Made by a program: the position numbers and the translations under genes
Source of the DNA: Paeniroseomonas aquatica
GTDB lineage: Bacteria; Pseudomonadota; Alphaproteobacteria; Acetobacterales; Acetobacteraceae
DNA length: 64,000 nucleotides
Direction: 5' to 3'
NCBI RefSeq assembly: GCF_030409335.1
Contig: NZ_JAUFPN010000204.1
Location: 1 to 64,000, forward strand
Part shown: one piece after another, positions 9,101 to 18,369 of the stretch
How the letters are laid out: every line of letters begins with the position of its first letter
How positions within the stretch are numbered: position 1 is the first letter of the stretch
Notes under the pieces: generated by a model
The model's input: only the letters and a program-made list of their open reading frames with translations
The model's database searches: none
Told to the model about the DNA's origin: nothing

Positions 9101-9731
9101 CAAGCCGCTCGAGATCATCGTCCCCTCCGGCACCTTCCTGTCGCCGCTGCCCAGTGGAGAGGGTGGGGGCGCCGCCGTGGTCGCCGGCAACACCGAGGTC
9201 AGCCAGATGACCTGCAACGCCCTGCTGGCCGCGCTCGATGCCTGCGCCTCGGCCCAGGCGACCATGAACAACGTGATATTCGGCGACGACACCTACCAGT
9301 ATTATGAAACGGTCTGCGGCGGCGTCGGTGCCGGTCCCGGATTCGACGGCTGGGGGCCGGTGCAGACCCATATGACGAATACCCGCATGACCGACCCGGA
9401 AGTGCTGGAACTCCGCTACCCCGTCCGGCTGGAGGAATTCTCCATCCGCCGCGGCTCGGGCGGGCAGGGGCAGTGGCGCGGCGGCGACGGCTCGCGCCGG
9501 CGCATCCGCTTCCTCCGGGCCATGCAGGCGATCGTCGTCGCCTCCCGCCGCAACGTCGCGCCGCATGGGCTGCATGGCGGCGCCGATGGCCTGCCCGGGC
9601 GGCAATGGGTGGAACGGGCGGATGGCCGGGTCGAGCCCATCCCCGGCAACAGCGGCAGCGCCGAGCTGGCCATCGGCGATGCGCTGGTGGTGGAGACCCC
9701 CGGCGGCGGCGGGTGGGGGCGCGCGGCTTGA
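6105..9731 (+). CDS. Fused 5-oxoprolinase/hydantoinase (HyuA-HyuB in one chain)
   Basis: 1208 residues from ATG 6105, chosen because GGAGGG lies 4 bases upstream; the frame also opens at 6060. The N-terminal half (about 1-690) is the ATPase-like HyuA part with RGGTFTD at 12-18, [14 protein letters not shown] and [13 protein letters not shown]. The C-terminal half is the HyuB part, starting near [12 protein letters not shown] and containing [13 protein letters not shown]. Such enzymes open cyclic amides, such as 5-oxoproline to glutamate, using ATP. The single-chain form is typical of 5-oxoprolinases, whereas the split pair at 16321-20000 is a paralogue. Regulation by the divergent MarR-type gene is likely. 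Confidence 0.9.
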   Translation: MVDAAWQFWIDRGGTFTDIVARDPAGRLSTAKLLSENPGRYSDAAVAGIRQILGIAPGAAIPPGTIDAVKMGTTVATNALLERKGERVLLLVNRGFADMLRIGNQARPKLFDLAVRLPDLLHEQVAEIGGRMAVSGEELEPLDEAAARAALEAGFAAGIRAVAIVLMHAWAHPGHEQRLGVLAREAGFPQVSLSHQASPLPRIVPRGDTTVVDAYLSPILRRYVEQVSGELPGVRLYFMQSNGGLAEAGHFQGKDAILSGPAGGIVGAARTAGMAGFEKIIGFDMGGTSTDVALYAGEFERAFETLVAGVRMRAPMMAINTVAAGGGSILQFDGARYRVGPESAGAVPGPACYRRGGPLTVTDANVMVGKIQPKHFPSLFGPNGDQPLDATVVAGKFEAMAAEIEAATGTPQDPRAVAEGFLRVAVANMANAIKQVSIQKGHDVTRHALQCFGGAGGQHACLVADELGMETVFIHPFAGVLSAYGMGLADQTVIREAAVEAPLTPAGMEDLAARLDALAEEGRLELLRQGAEAGRIAAARRLHLRYAGTDSFLPVAFGPHEEVVAAFTTAHRQRFGFATPERELMVEACIAEVTAAGEAVEEAALAARPAGEAPAVLDTVALFVEGAAAEAPVYDREALLAGDTLRGPALIREANATTVVEPGWTAEVTPLNHLILRRTERRASARTADTGRVDPVMLELFNNLFMSVAEQTGAVLQNTSLSVNIKERLDFSCAIFDGSGGLVANAPHVPVHLGAMGESVRTVIRQRGATLRPGDVVALNNPYNGGTHLPDITVITPVFDAAGAGILFFLGSRGHHADIGGLTPGSTPPQSRTLEEEGVVIDDFLLVEQGRFREAEFRGLLASARYPARSPDVNVADIKAQIAANEKGVQELQRAVREQGLDTVRAYMRHVMDNAEESVRRVLAKLQDGEFHTTIDDGTPLHVAVRVDRANRRAVIDFTGTGPQRPSNFNAPAAVCRAVVLYCFRALVGEEIPLNDGCLKPLEIIVPSGTFLSPLPSGEGGGAAVVAGNTEVSQMTCNALLAALDACASAQATMNNVIFGDDTYQYYETVCGGVGAGPGFDGWGPVQTHMTNTRMTDPEVLELRYPVRLEEFSIRRGSGGQGQWRGGDGSRRRIRFLRAMQAIVVASRRNVAPHGLHGGADGLPGRQWVERADGRVEPIPGNSGSAELAIGDALVVETPGGGGWGRAA

Positions 9732-9759
9732 GGGCCATGCGCCCCTTCAGCCCCTGCTG

Positions 9760-12633
9760 ATGCGGCGGCTCGCGGCGATCCTGCTGCCGCTGCTGGGCCT
9801 TCTGGCCGCCGCGCTCTGGGTCGGGCCGCGGCTGCTCGACTGGGAGCCCTACCGGGCCCGGCTGGCGGATATCGCCAGCACCCGGCTGGGCCGGCCCGTC
9901 ACCTTCGACGGCCGCATCACCCTCACCTTGCTGCCGCAGCCCCGGGTGGAGGCGGCGGCGGTCGCCATCGGCGCCGACGAGGACGGAATCGCCATCACCG
10001 CCCGGGCCATGCGGCTGCGGCTCGACCTCGGCGCGCTGCTGGCCGGCCGGCTCGAGCCCCGCGAGATCGCCCTGGTCGGCGGCGAGATCGCGCTCCCCTG
10101 GCCGCCGGCGGCGCTGCCCAGCTTCCGGCCGCCGCCCTGGCTGACCACCCTCGAAGCCCGGCTCGAGGATTGCCGGCTCACGATCGGCGGGCTGCGGTTC
10201 GAGGCGCTGAATGCCCGGCTGACCACGGGGGGCGCGGCCGAAGCCCTGGTCGCGGAAGGCAGCGCCGCCTGGGGCGGCTATGCCATCCGCTTCTCCAGCC
10301 AGCTCGGCCGGGCCGGCTTCGACGGCGTGGCGCCGCTCGACCTCTCCCTCGCGCTGGCCGGCACCACGGTCTCGGCCCGCGGCGTGCTGGCGCCCGGCGG
10401 CGGCTTCGAGGGCCGGCTGGAGGCCGCCGGCCCCGACCTCGCCACGCTACTGCCGGCCCCGGCCGGGGCCTTCCGCGCCGTCGGCCGGCTGACCGCCACC
10501 GCCGACCTCATCGCCGCCGACGAACTGGCGCTCGACCTCGGCGGCCAGCCGGCCCGGGGTGCCGCCACCCTGCGGCTGGCGCCCAGCCCGCGGCTGGACC
10601 TGGCGCTGGTCGCCGGGCGGCTGGACCTCGATGCCTGGGTGGCCGCCCTGCGCCAGTCGCGCGCCACGGCCCGGCTGCTGCCGGTGCCGGTCGGCATCGA
10701 CCTCTCGGCCGAGGCGACCGGCCTGGCCGGCATCCCGCTGCGCCGGCTGCGCGGCGCCCTGTTCCTGGAAGGCGAGCGGCTGACCCTGTCCGATGTCTCC
10801 GCCCTGCTGCCGGGCGACATGGAGCTGGAGCTGGCCGGCGCCACCGCCGGGCCGCGGCTGGAGCTCGCGGTGCGCTTCGCCGGCCAGACCCTGCGGGAGA
10901 CGCTGGCGGGGCTCGGCCTGCCGCTGGCCGGCACCGACCCGGCCCGGCTGCGGGTGGGGGAGGGCCGGTTCAAGGTGGCGCTGGAGGAGAACCAGGCGGC
11001 CATCTCGGACCTCGCCGCGACCATCGACGGCGCCCGGCTTTCCGGCGCCGGGGTGGTTCGCCGGGGACCCCGGCTGGCCATCGGCCTCGGCGTCACCCTG
11101 GACCGGCTGGACCTCAACGGCCTGCTGCCGGAGGTGGCCGATACCGCCGGGCTGACCGCCCGGCTGGCCGGCTTCGACCTGAACCTGCGGCTGGCCGCCG
11201 AGCAGCTCGCCTGGCGCGAACTGAAGGCCGAGCGGGCGACCCTGGACGCCACGCTCGAAGGCGGCCGGCTGGCGCTGCGCCGGCTGGGGCTGCGGCTGGG
11301 CGAGGTGGATGTCGCCGTCTCCGGCTCCGCCCAGCTCGGCGCCGCGCTGCGGGTGCCGGACCTCGCCCTGGAGCTCAGCGGCGCCAACGGCGAGGCGCTG
11401 GTGCCGCTGCTGCCCGCGGGCTGGGCGGCGCCGCTCGGGCCGCTGCTCGCCAGGCAGGTGGCGCTGCGGCTCTCGGGCGGCGGCCCGGCCGAGGCGCTGG
11501 CGCTGCGGGCGGAGGGCGATCTCGGCGGCCTCCGCGTCGAGGCCGCGGGGACCCTCGATGCCAATGCCCGCCGCGGCGGCGGCACGCTGACGCTCCGCCA
11601 TCCGGGCGCGCCGCGGCTGCTGGCGCCGTTGCTGGGACCCGAGGCAGCGGAGTGGCTGGGGGAGGGGTCCCTCGCCGTGGTCGCCACCCTGGGCTCCCAG
11701 CTCTCCGGCACCCCGGCCGCGCGCAGCATCACCGCCGAGCATCTCGACCTCGTGGCCGGCACCCTGCGGATGCGCGGCCAGCTGGCCCTCGGCCTCGGTG
11801 GGCCGCGGCCGCGGCTGACCGGTCGGATCACCGCCGAGCGGCTGCCGCTGCCGGGACCGGCGGCGCGCGGGACCGCGCCGCTCGGGCTGGAACGGCTGGG
11901 CGCGCTGGATGCGGAACTGGCGGTGGAGGCGGGCCGGGTCGAGCCGCAGGGCTGGGTGCCGCTCGAAGCCTTCACCGGCACGCTGAAGCTCGCCGGCGGC
12001 ACGCTGCGGCTCGAGGCGGGCCAGGCGAAGCTGGCCGGCGGCACCCTGCGCGGCAGCCTGACCGTCGAAGGCACCGCAACCCCGCCCCGCCTCGCCCTCG
12101 AGGCCCAGCTCGCGGATGTGACCATCGGCACGCCGCTGTTCGAGCTGCCCTTCGACCTCGGCGCCGGGCGGGTGGGGGGCCAGGCCCGGCTGCAGGCTGC
12201 CGGCCACAGCATGGCGGCGCTGGCGGCGACGCTGGAAGGCAGCCTCGGCCTCGCGGTGCGCGACGGCGTGCTGATCGGCCTCGACCTCGCCGCCCTGCAG
12301 GCCGGCGCCGCCCTGGCCGATCCGGCCGCGGCGGAGGCCGCCATGCGCGAGGCCCTGGCCGGCGGCGGTTCCGCCTTCGACCGGCTGGATGCCACCACCC
12401 AGCTCGCCGCCGGCCGCGCCAACCTGGTCGAGGGCCGCATCGCCACCGAGGGCGGCGGCGCCGGCAGCATCGCCGGGGAAATCGACCTGGCGCGGGCGAC
12501 GCTCGACCTGCGGCTTGCCGCCCGGCCGGTGGCGGAGGCGCCGGAGGTCGGGCTGCGGCTCAGCGGGCCGCTGGCCGCGCCACGCCGGCTGCCGGAGCTG
12601 GCCCCCTTCCTGCGCTGGCGCGCCGAACGCTGA
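9760..12633 (+). CDS. AsmA-family protein
   Basis: 957 residues starting MRRLAAILLPLLGLL. One N-terminal membrane segment (about 4-22) is followed by the AsmA start pattern, with GRPVTFDGRITL near residue 45. A very long beta-rich repetitive body follows, and the C-terminal AsmA_2-like part has a GSLGLAVRDGVL segment. AsmA-like proteins are membrane-anchored, bridge-like proteins of the periplasm implicated in outer-membrane lipid homeostasis. The start is 29 bases after the oxoprolinase stop, so it may be read from the same transcript. The role is assigned by family only. Confidence 0.85.
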   Translation: MRRLAAILLPLLGLLAAALWVGPRLLDWEPYRARLADIASTRLGRPVTFDGRITLTLLPQPRVEAAAVAIGADEDGIAITARAMRLRLDLGALLAGRLEPREIALVGGEIALPWPPAALPSFRPPPWLTTLEARLEDCRLTIGGLRFEALNARLTTGGAAEALVAEGSAAWGGYAIRFSSQLGRAGFDGVAPLDLSLALAGTTVSARGVLAPGGGFEGRLEAAGPDLATLLPAPAGAFRAVGRLTATADLIAADELALDLGGQPARGAATLRLAPSPRLDLALVAGRLDLDAWVAALRQSRATARLLPVPVGIDLSAEATGLAGIPLRRLRGALFLEGERLTLSDVSALLPGDMELELAGATAGPRLELAVRFAGQTLRETLAGLGLPLAGTDPARLRVGEGRFKVALEENQAAISDLAATIDGARLSGAGVVRRGPRLAIGLGVTLDRLDLNGLLPEVADTAGLTARLAGFDLNLRLAAEQLAWRELKAERATLDATLEGGRLALRRLGLRLGEVDVAVSGSAQLGAALRVPDLALELSGANGEALVPLLPAGWAAPLGPLLARQVALRLSGGGPAEALALRAEGDLGGLRVEAAGTLDANARRGGGTLTLRHPGAPRLLAPLLGPEAAEWLGEGSLAVVATLGSQLSGTPAARSITAEHLDLVAGTLRMRGQLALGLGGPRPRLTGRITAERLPLPGPAARGTAPLGLERLGALDAELAVEAGRVEPQGWVPLEAFTGTLKLAGGTLRLEAGQAKLAGGTLRGSLTVEGTATPPRLALEAQLADVTIGTPLFELPFDLGAGRVGGQARLQAAGHSMAALAATLEGSLGLAVRDGVLIGLDLAALQAGAALADPAAAEAAMREALAGGGSAFDRLDATTQLAAGRANLVEGRIATEGGGAGSIAGEIDLARATLDLRLAARPVAEAPEVGLRLSGPLAAPRRLPELAPFLRWRAER

Positions 12634-12733
12634 ACCGCCGTGGACGCCGGCAGGGCGCCACGGCATGGTGCGCCCGAATCCGCAGCCCAATCCGTCGTCC
12701 ATCGGGCAGCCTGGGGCGGCACCGGAGATCATC

Positions 12734-14134
12734 ATGGCCACTCGTGACGGGGCGCTCGCCCGTGCCGCTTCCAGCTTCGACAGCGGCGCCTTCAAGGCCC
12801 TGCTCAGCCGGCTCGTTGCCATCCCCTCCAGCTCGCAGGACCCGGGGTCCGAGGCGGCGCTGGAGGACTATCTGGACAGCGGCGTGCGGCCCTGGCTGGA
12901 GAGCCTCGGCTTCGGCGTCGCCATCCATCCGAACCCGCTGGAGGGCTTCGGCCCGATCCTGACCGGCGCCCGCATCGAGGACCCGGCCCGGCCGACCATC
13001 CTGCTCTACGGCCACGGCGATACCGTGCGCGGCCTCGAGGACCAGTGGCGCCCCGGCCTGCTGCCCTGGGCGCTGACCGAGGAGGGCGATCGCTGGTACG
13101 GCCGCGGCACCGCCGACAACAAGGGCCAGCACGCGCTGAACCTCTCGGCGCTGGAGGCGGTGATCGCCGAGCGCGGCGGCAAGCTCGGCTTCAACGTGAA
13201 GCTGGTGCTGGAGATGGCGGAGGAACGCGGCAGCAAGGGCCTGCGTGAATTCGTCGCGGCCCATGCCGGGGAACTGGCCGCCGATGCGCTGATCGCCTCC
13301 GACGGGCCGCGGGTCGACCCGGCGGTGCCCACCATCGCCACCGGCACGCGCGGCACCTACCACTTCGACCTGGTGGTGAAGCTGCGGGACGGCGGCGTGC
13401 ATTCCGGCCATTGGGGCGGGCTGACAACCGACCCGGCGGTGCTGCTGGCGCATGCGATCTCGACTATGATGGACCGCAACGGCAAGATCCTGGTGCGCGA
13501 CTGGCTGCCCCGCAACGGCGTGCCGGCCGAGGTCCGCGGCGTCCTCGCCGGCTGCCCGGTGGGCGGCGGCGGCGGCGAGGGCGCGGCGACGATCGACCCG
13601 GACTGGGGCGAGCCGGGTCTGACCGCGGCGGAGAAGATCTACGGCTGGAACAGCCTGATCATCCTGGCGATGGTCAGCGGCCGGCCGGAGAACCCGGTGA
13701 ACGCCGTGGCCCCCGATGCCCGGGCGCATTGCCAGATCCGCTACACCGTCGACAGCGACACCGAAGGCTTCGAGGCCTCGCTGCGCCGGCACCTCGATGC
13801 CCATGGGCTGGAGGCGGTGACGATCGAGAATGCCTTCGTCCGCATGGCCGCCAGCCGCACCGCGCCGGACCACCCCTGGGTGCGCTGGGCCCAGGCCAGC
13901 ATGGAGCGCTCGCTCGGCAAGGCGGTGCAGATCATCCCGAACAGCTCGGGCGGGCTGCCGGGCGATGTCTTCGTCGACCATCTCGGCGTGCCGCTGGTCT
14001 GGGTGCCGCACAGCTACAACGGCTGCAAGCAGCATGGCCCGGACGAGCACCTGCTGATCGCCCCGGCGCGGGAAGGGCTGCTGGCCTTCACCGGGATGTG
14101 GTGGGACCTCGGCGAGGCCGGCACGCCGGGTTGA
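12734..14134 (+). CDS. M20-family metallopeptidase (dipeptidase-like)
   Basis: 466 residues from ATG 12734; an upstream in-frame ATG at 12665 is possible. The two-zinc site is visible: H94 and D96 in LYGHGDTV, the bridging D128 in GRGTADNKG, and the general base pair E163-E164 in EMAEERGSKG. NSSGGLPGD and PHSYNGC give the C-terminal ligand region. M20 enzymes cut dipeptides, acyl-amino acids or N-carbamoyl compounds. The length and the GTADNKGQ pattern resemble the carnosinase/CNDP group more than short carbamoylases. The cyclic-amide genes on either side make an amidase role in the same pathway possible but unproven. Confidence 0.88.
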   Translation: MATRDGALARAASSFDSGAFKALLSRLVAIPSSSQDPGSEAALEDYLDSGVRPWLESLGFGVAIHPNPLEGFGPILTGARIEDPARPTILLYGHGDTVRGLEDQWRPGLLPWALTEEGDRWYGRGTADNKGQHALNLSALEAVIAERGGKLGFNVKLVLEMAEERGSKGLREFVAAHAGELAADALIASDGPRVDPAVPTIATGTRGTYHFDLVVKLRDGGVHSGHWGGLTTDPAVLLAHAISTMMDRNGKILVRDWLPRNGVPAEVRGVLAGCPVGGGGGEGAATIDPDWGEPGLTAAEKIYGWNSLIILAMVSGRPENPVNAVAPDARAHCQIRYTVDSDTEGFEASLRRHLDAHGLEAVTIENAFVRMAASRTAPDHPWVRWAQASMERSLGKAVQIIPNSSGGLPGDVFVDHLGVPLVWVPHSYNGCKQHGPDEHLLIAPAREGLLAFTGMWWDLGEAGTPG

Positions 14135-14243
14135 GGGCAGGCCGTTACGCTTTCTCACCCGGCGGACGGGCCGGCGTCATGCGCCGGTTACATGGGCTCC
14201 CCAGCTTTCGGTGGCCACCATGGCTCCACAAGGAGATTCCCCA

Positions 14244-14828
14244 ATGAGGACGATGCGTCTGGCCCTGCTCGGCACGGCCCTCCTCGCCGCCGCTCCCGCT
14301 TTGGCGCAGCCCGCCGCCCCGCCCGGCCCCATGGGGCGCGAGCGCGGCCCGATGGCGAGCTTCGCCCGGATCGACGCCAACCACGACGGCCGGGTCACCA
14401 TGGACGAGGGCTGGACCTACGTGCAGACCCGCTTCGGCGACGCCGACCGCAACAAGGATGGCGTGCTGGTGCTGGAGGAGGCGCTGGCCATGCCGATGAT
14501 GCCGCCGCCCGAAGGGGCGCCGCCCGCCGGCCGTCCCGGGCCCGCCGCCGCTGGCAATCCGATGCGGGCGCGCATGGTGGCGATGATGTTCCGCGCCGTG
14601 GACGTCAACCGCGACGGCAAGGTGTCGCTGGAGGAGGTCCGCCCGATGGTCGAGGCCCGCTTCCGCGCCCTCGATGCGAATGGCGACAATGGCGTGACCC
14701 TGGACGAGCTGCCGGCGCCGCCGCACCACGGCGCCCGGCACGGCGGTCATGGTCACGGCCCGCATGGAATGCGCGGGCCGGGCGGCCCGGACGCCGCCCC
14801 GCCGGCGCCGCCGCCGGCACCGCGCTGA
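14244..14828 (+). CDS. Secreted EF-hand protein with His-rich tail
   Basis: 194 residues from ATG 14244, with AAGGAG 8 bases upstream. A signal peptide covers about 1-21 (cleavage near ALA-Q). Four EF-hand loops follow: DANHDGRVTMDE at 44-55, DRNKDGVLVLEE at 68-79, DVNRDGKVSLEE at 120-131 and DANGDNGVTLDE at 144-155. The last loop has Asn instead of Gly at position 6. The C-terminus is rich in His, Gly and Pro (HHGARHGGHGHGPHG). The layout suggests a periplasmic or secreted calcium binder whose tail could also hold transition metals. No enzymatic domain is visible. Confidence 0.85.
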   Translation: MRTMRLALLGTALLAAAPALAQPAAPPGPMGRERGPMASFARIDANHDGRVTMDEGWTYVQTRFGDADRNKDGVLVLEEALAMPMMPPPEGAPPAGRPGPAAAGNPMRARMVAMMFRAVDVNRDGKVSLEEVRPMVEARFRALDANGDNGVTLDELPAPPHHGARHGGHGHGPHGMRGPGGPDAAPPAPPPAPR

Positions 14829-14888
14829 GTCTTCCCGCGCATCCCGCCTCCCCGGCAGGATGCGCGGCCTGGGACCGGGAGTGATGCG

Positions 14889-16220
14889 ATGAGCCTGGCG
14901 ATGGACCACCTGCGCCGTGCCATCGCCGCCGCCGGTCCCGACTATTGGCTGCGGGACGCCCGGGTGCCGGCAAGCCTGCTGGCCGGCCCGGTCCCGGCCG
15001 CCACGGAGGCCGAGGGCCTGGTCCGGCTGGACCTGCGGATCGCCGCCGGCCGGATCGCCGCCCTGGCGCCGGCCGGCACCGGGCCGGAGGGGCCGAGCCT
15101 CGACGGCGGCCAGCTCTGGCCCGGCTTCGTCGATGGCCATACCCATCTCGACAAGGGCCAGATCTGGCCGCGCAGCCCGAACCGGAGCGGCGATTTCCGC
15201 GGTGCCCTGGCCGCAGCCGCCGCCGACCGGGACGGCTGGACCGAGGCCGATATCGAGGCCCGCTTCGACTTCAGCCTGCGCGCCGCCCATGCGCATGGCA
15301 CGGTCGCCATCCGCACCCACCTCGAGAGTTTCGGCCCCAGCTCCTGGCGGGTGTTCCGCCGGTTGCGCGAGGCCTGGGCCGGCCGGATCACGCTCCAGGC
15401 CAGCTCGATCCGTCCGCTGGAGGATTTCGCCGACGAGGCCGGGACGGAACTGGCCGATCTGGTCGCCGCCTCGGGCGGCGCGCTCGGGACGGTCACGCGG
15501 CTGTCTGGCGGGGCAGGGGCGCCGCTGCCGGAGGGCTTCCAGGCCCTGCTCGACCGCTGCTTCGCCCTGGCCGAGGAGCGCGGCCTCGACCTCGACCTGC
15601 ACGTGGATGAAAGCGGCGAGGCCGGCGCCCGGGCGCTGCGCGAGATCGCGCTCACGGCGCTGCGCCGCCGCTTCCCCGGCCGCATCCAGGCCGGGCATTG
15701 CTGCGCCCTGGCCATGCAGCCGGAGTCCGAGGCGCGGGAGACCATCCGGCTCTGCGCCGAAGCCGGGCTCGCCGTCGTCGTGCTGCCGATGTGCAACCTC
15801 TATCTCCAGGACCGCGTCGCCGGCCGCACGCCGCGCTGGCGGGGGGTGACGCTGGTGCATGAGATGCGGGCGGCCGGCATCCCGGTCTCGGTTGCCTCGG
15901 ACAATGCCCGCGATCCCTTCTTCGCCTACGGCGACCTCGACATGGTGGAGGTCTACCGCGAGGCGACGCGCATCCTGCACCTCGATCACCCGGTGGCGGA
16001 CTGGCCGCGTGCGGCGACCGTCACCCCGGCCGGGGTGATGCGGCTGCCCGAGGCCGGCTGGCTGTGCCCCGGCGCCCCGGCCGACCTAGTGCTGTTCCGC
16101 GCCCGCGGCTGGTCCGAGTTCCTCGCCCGGCCGCAGGCGGACCGCATCGTGCTGCGCGGCGGGCGGGTGCTGGCGGCGGAACCGCCGGACTGGCGCGAGC
16201 TGGATGCGCTTCTGGGCTAG
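14889..16220 (+). CDS. Cytosine-deaminase-like amidohydrolase
   Basis: 443 residues of the amidohydrolase superfamily. GHTHLDKG at 83-90 gives the first metal-binding HxH. HVDESGEAG carries the His/Glu pair typical of CodA. AGHCCAL supplies a further metal His and SDNARDPF the metal-binding Asp. It would deaminate a cytosine-like ring, for example cytosine to uracil or creatinine to N-methylhydantoin. It precedes the HyuA/HyuB pair on the same strand by 100 bases. That order fits deamination followed by ATP-driven ring opening. The actual substrate is inferred. Confidence 0.87.
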   Translation: MSLAMDHLRRAIAAAGPDYWLRDARVPASLLAGPVPAATEAEGLVRLDLRIAAGRIAALAPAGTGPEGPSLDGGQLWPGFVDGHTHLDKGQIWPRSPNRSGDFRGALAAAAADRDGWTEADIEARFDFSLRAAHAHGTVAIRTHLESFGPSSWRVFRRLREAWAGRITLQASSIRPLEDFADEAGTELADLVAASGGALGTVTRLSGGAGAPLPEGFQALLDRCFALAEERGLDLDLHVDESGEAGARALREIALTALRRRFPGRIQAGHCCALAMQPESEARETIRLCAEAGLAVVVLPMCNLYLQDRVAGRTPRWRGVTLVHEMRAAGIPVSVASDNARDPFFAYGDLDMVEVYREATRILHLDHPVADWPRAATVTPAGVMRLPEAGWLCPGAPADLVLFRARGWSEFLARPQADRIVLRGGRVLAAEPPDWRELDALLG

Positions 16221-16320
16221 GCCCCGGACCGGCCGGCGGGGGCCTGAGCCGGCCGGGCCGCGGGTTGCGCCGTGGCCGGGCCGATGGGACGCTGCCCGCG
16301 ACCATCAGGGGTGACGAGGC

Positions 16321-18369
16321 ATGGCCTGGCGCGTGGGCGTGGATTCCGGCGGGACCTTCACCGATGTCTGCCTCTTCGAGGAAGCGACCGGGCGCATCGA
16401 GGTCTGGAAGCTCTCCTCCACCCCCGACGATCCCTCCCGCGCCATCGCCCAGGGCGTGGCCGAGGGCATGGAACGGCTCGGCCAGCCGTCCGGCGCCATC
16501 GCCTATTTCGGCCATGGCACCACCGTCGCCACCAATGCGCTGATCCAGCATCGCGGGGTGAAGACCGGGCTGATCGTCACCCAGGGCTTCCGCGACCTGC
16601 TGGAGATCGGCCGGCAGAAGCGGCCGGATCTGTATGATTTGCAGGTGGAAAAACCACCGGTTCTGGTCGCCCGCGACCTGCGGCTGGAAGTGCCGGAGCG
16701 CATCCGCCACGACGGCAGCATCGAGACCGCGCTCGACGAGCAGGCGGTGCGCGAGGCCGCCCGGGTGCTGCGCGCCGCCGGCGTCAAGGCGGTGGCGATC
16801 TGCTTCCTCTACAGCTTCATCGCCCCCGCGCATGAGGCGACCGCGCGGCGCATTCTGGTCGAGGAATTCCCCGAGGCCTTCGTCACCGCCAGCCACGCCA
16901 TCGCCCCGGAATTCCGTGAATACGAGCGGCTCTCGACCGCCGTGGTGAATGCCTATCTCGGCCCGGTCATGCAGGGCTATATCCGCCGGCTGGCGGAACG
17001 GCTGGAGACGCTCGGCGTCACCGCGACGCCGCATCTAACCCAGTCCAACGGCGGGGTCATCGGCTTCGAGGCCGCGGCGGCCATGCCGGTGCGGATGGTG
17101 CTCTCCGGCCCCTCCACCGGAGTCATCGGCGCCCAGGCGGTGGGGCGGCTGGCCGGGCTGCCGGACCTCATCACCTTCGACATGGGCGGCACCAGCACCG
17201 ATGTGGCGCTGCTCCCCGGTGGCGAGCCGCGGCTGTCGGGTGAGGCCATCGTGCATGGCTACCCGATCAAGGCGCCGATGCTGGATATCCACACCGTCGG
17301 TGCCGGCGGCGGCTCGATCGCCTATGTCGACAGCGGCGGGCTGCTGAAGGTCGGGCCGCGCAGCGCCGGCGCCGCGCCGGGGCCGGTCTGCTACGGGCTC
17401 GGCAATGCCGAGCCGACCGTGACCGACGCCAACATCATGCTCGGCACCCTCCACCCGACGCATCTGCTGGGCGGCCGCCTGCCGGTGCGGCGGGACCTTT
17501 CGGTGGCGGCGATCGAGCGGCTGGCGGCGCAGCTCGGCATGGAGCCCTATGCGACCGCGCAGGGCATCCTCGCCGTCGTCACCGCCAACATGGCCAAGGC
17601 CATCCGCGTCATCAGCGTGCAGCGCGGGCATGATCCGCGCGACTATACGCTGATGGCCTTCGGCGGCGCCGGGCCGCTGCATGCAGCGCGGCTGGCGAAG
17701 GAGCTCGAGATGAAGCGCGTGCTGGTGCCGCGCAACCCCGGCATCCTCTGCGCCATGGGCCTACTGCTGACCGACCTCCGCGCCGATTTCGCCAGCACCC
17801 GGCTGACGCCGCTGGCCGCCGGGCTGGCGCCGATGACCGAGGCCTTCGCCGGCCTCGCTGGCCAGGCCGAGGCCTGGTTCGCCCAGGAGCATATCGCCCC
17901 CGAGGCACGGCAACTGCGGCGCAGCGTCGACATGCGCTACGCCGGCCAGAACTACGAGCTGGCGATCCCGCTGCCGCCCGGCGACCTTGGCGCGGCGACC
18001 CTGGCGGCGCTCGCAGAAGGCTTCGCCGCCGCCCACCATCGCCTGTACGGCTTCATCGCCGAGGAGGAGCCGGTCCAGCTCGTCACCTTCCGCGTCGAGG
18101 CGACCGGCACCGTGCAGAAGGCCGTGCTCCGCCCCCGCCCGCTGGCCGGGCCGGAGGCGAGCGCCGCCATCGCCGGGGAACGTGCGCTCTGGCTGCCCGA
18201 GACCGGCGGCACCGCGACCGTGCCGGTCTACGACCGGGAGAGGCTGCTGCCCGGCAACCTGCTCGCCGGCCCGGCCATCGTCGAGCAGATGGACAGCACC
18301 ACCGTGGTCCTGCCCGGCATGACCGCCAGGGTCGATGCCTATGACAACCTGATCCTGGAGGCGGCATGA
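16321..18369 (+). CDS. Hydantoinase/oxoprolinase subunit A (HyuA)
   Basis: 682 residues, the usual size for the separate A subunit. DSGGTFTDV at 7-15, [14 protein letters not shown] and [13 protein letters not shown] mark the ATP-binding acetate/sugar-kinase-like fold. With subunit B it performs ATP-dependent opening of hydantoin-like rings. AGGGGTGA about 6 bases before the ATG gives a good ribosome site. The stop overlaps the hyuB start (ATGA), so the subunits are translationally coupled. The upstream amidohydrolase suggests N-methylhydantoin or a related cyclic ureide as substrate. Confidence 0.93.
   Translation: MAWRVGVDSGGTFTDVCLFEEATGRIEVWKLSSTPDDPSRAIAQGVAEGMERLGQPSGAIAYFGHGTTVATNALIQHRGVKTGLIVTQGFRDLLEIGRQKRPDLYDLQVEKPPVLVARDLRLEVPERIRHDGSIETALDEQAVREAARVLRAAGVKAVAICFLYSFIAPAHEATARRILVEEFPEAFVTASHAIAPEFREYERLSTAVVNAYLGPVMQGYIRRLAERLETLGVTATPHLTQSNGGVIGFEAAAAMPVRMVLSGPSTGVIGAQAVGRLAGLPDLITFDMGGTSTDVALLPGGEPRLSGEAIVHGYPIKAPMLDIHTVGAGGGSIAYVDSGGLLKVGPRSAGAAPGPVCYGLGNAEPTVTDANIMLGTLHPTHLLGGRLPVRRDLSVAAIERLAAQLGMEPYATAQGILAVVTANMAKAIRVISVQRGHDPRDYTLMAFGGAGPLHAARLAKELEMKRVLVPRNPGILCAMGLLLTDLRADFASTRLTPLAAGLAPMTEAFAGLAGQAEAWFAQEHIAPEARQLRRSVDMRYAGQNYELAIPLPPGDLGAATLAALAEGFAAAHHRLYGFIAEEEPVQLVTFRVEATGTVQKAVLRPRPLAGPEASAAIAGERALWLPETGGTATVPVYDRERLLPGNLLAGPAIVEQMDSTTVVLPGMTARVDAYDNLILEAA

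Noticed and set aside
5922-9605. A 1227-residue open frame antisense to the fused oxoprolinase
   Set aside because: It mirrors the high-GC codons of the real gene, has Gly/Ala/His-rich composition without domain signals, and runs across the MarR-type gene and its operator.
10278-12722. Long antisense frames over the AsmA gene
   Set aside because: Ser/Arg/Pro-rich shadow translation with no start signal. AsmA on the plus strand explains the region.
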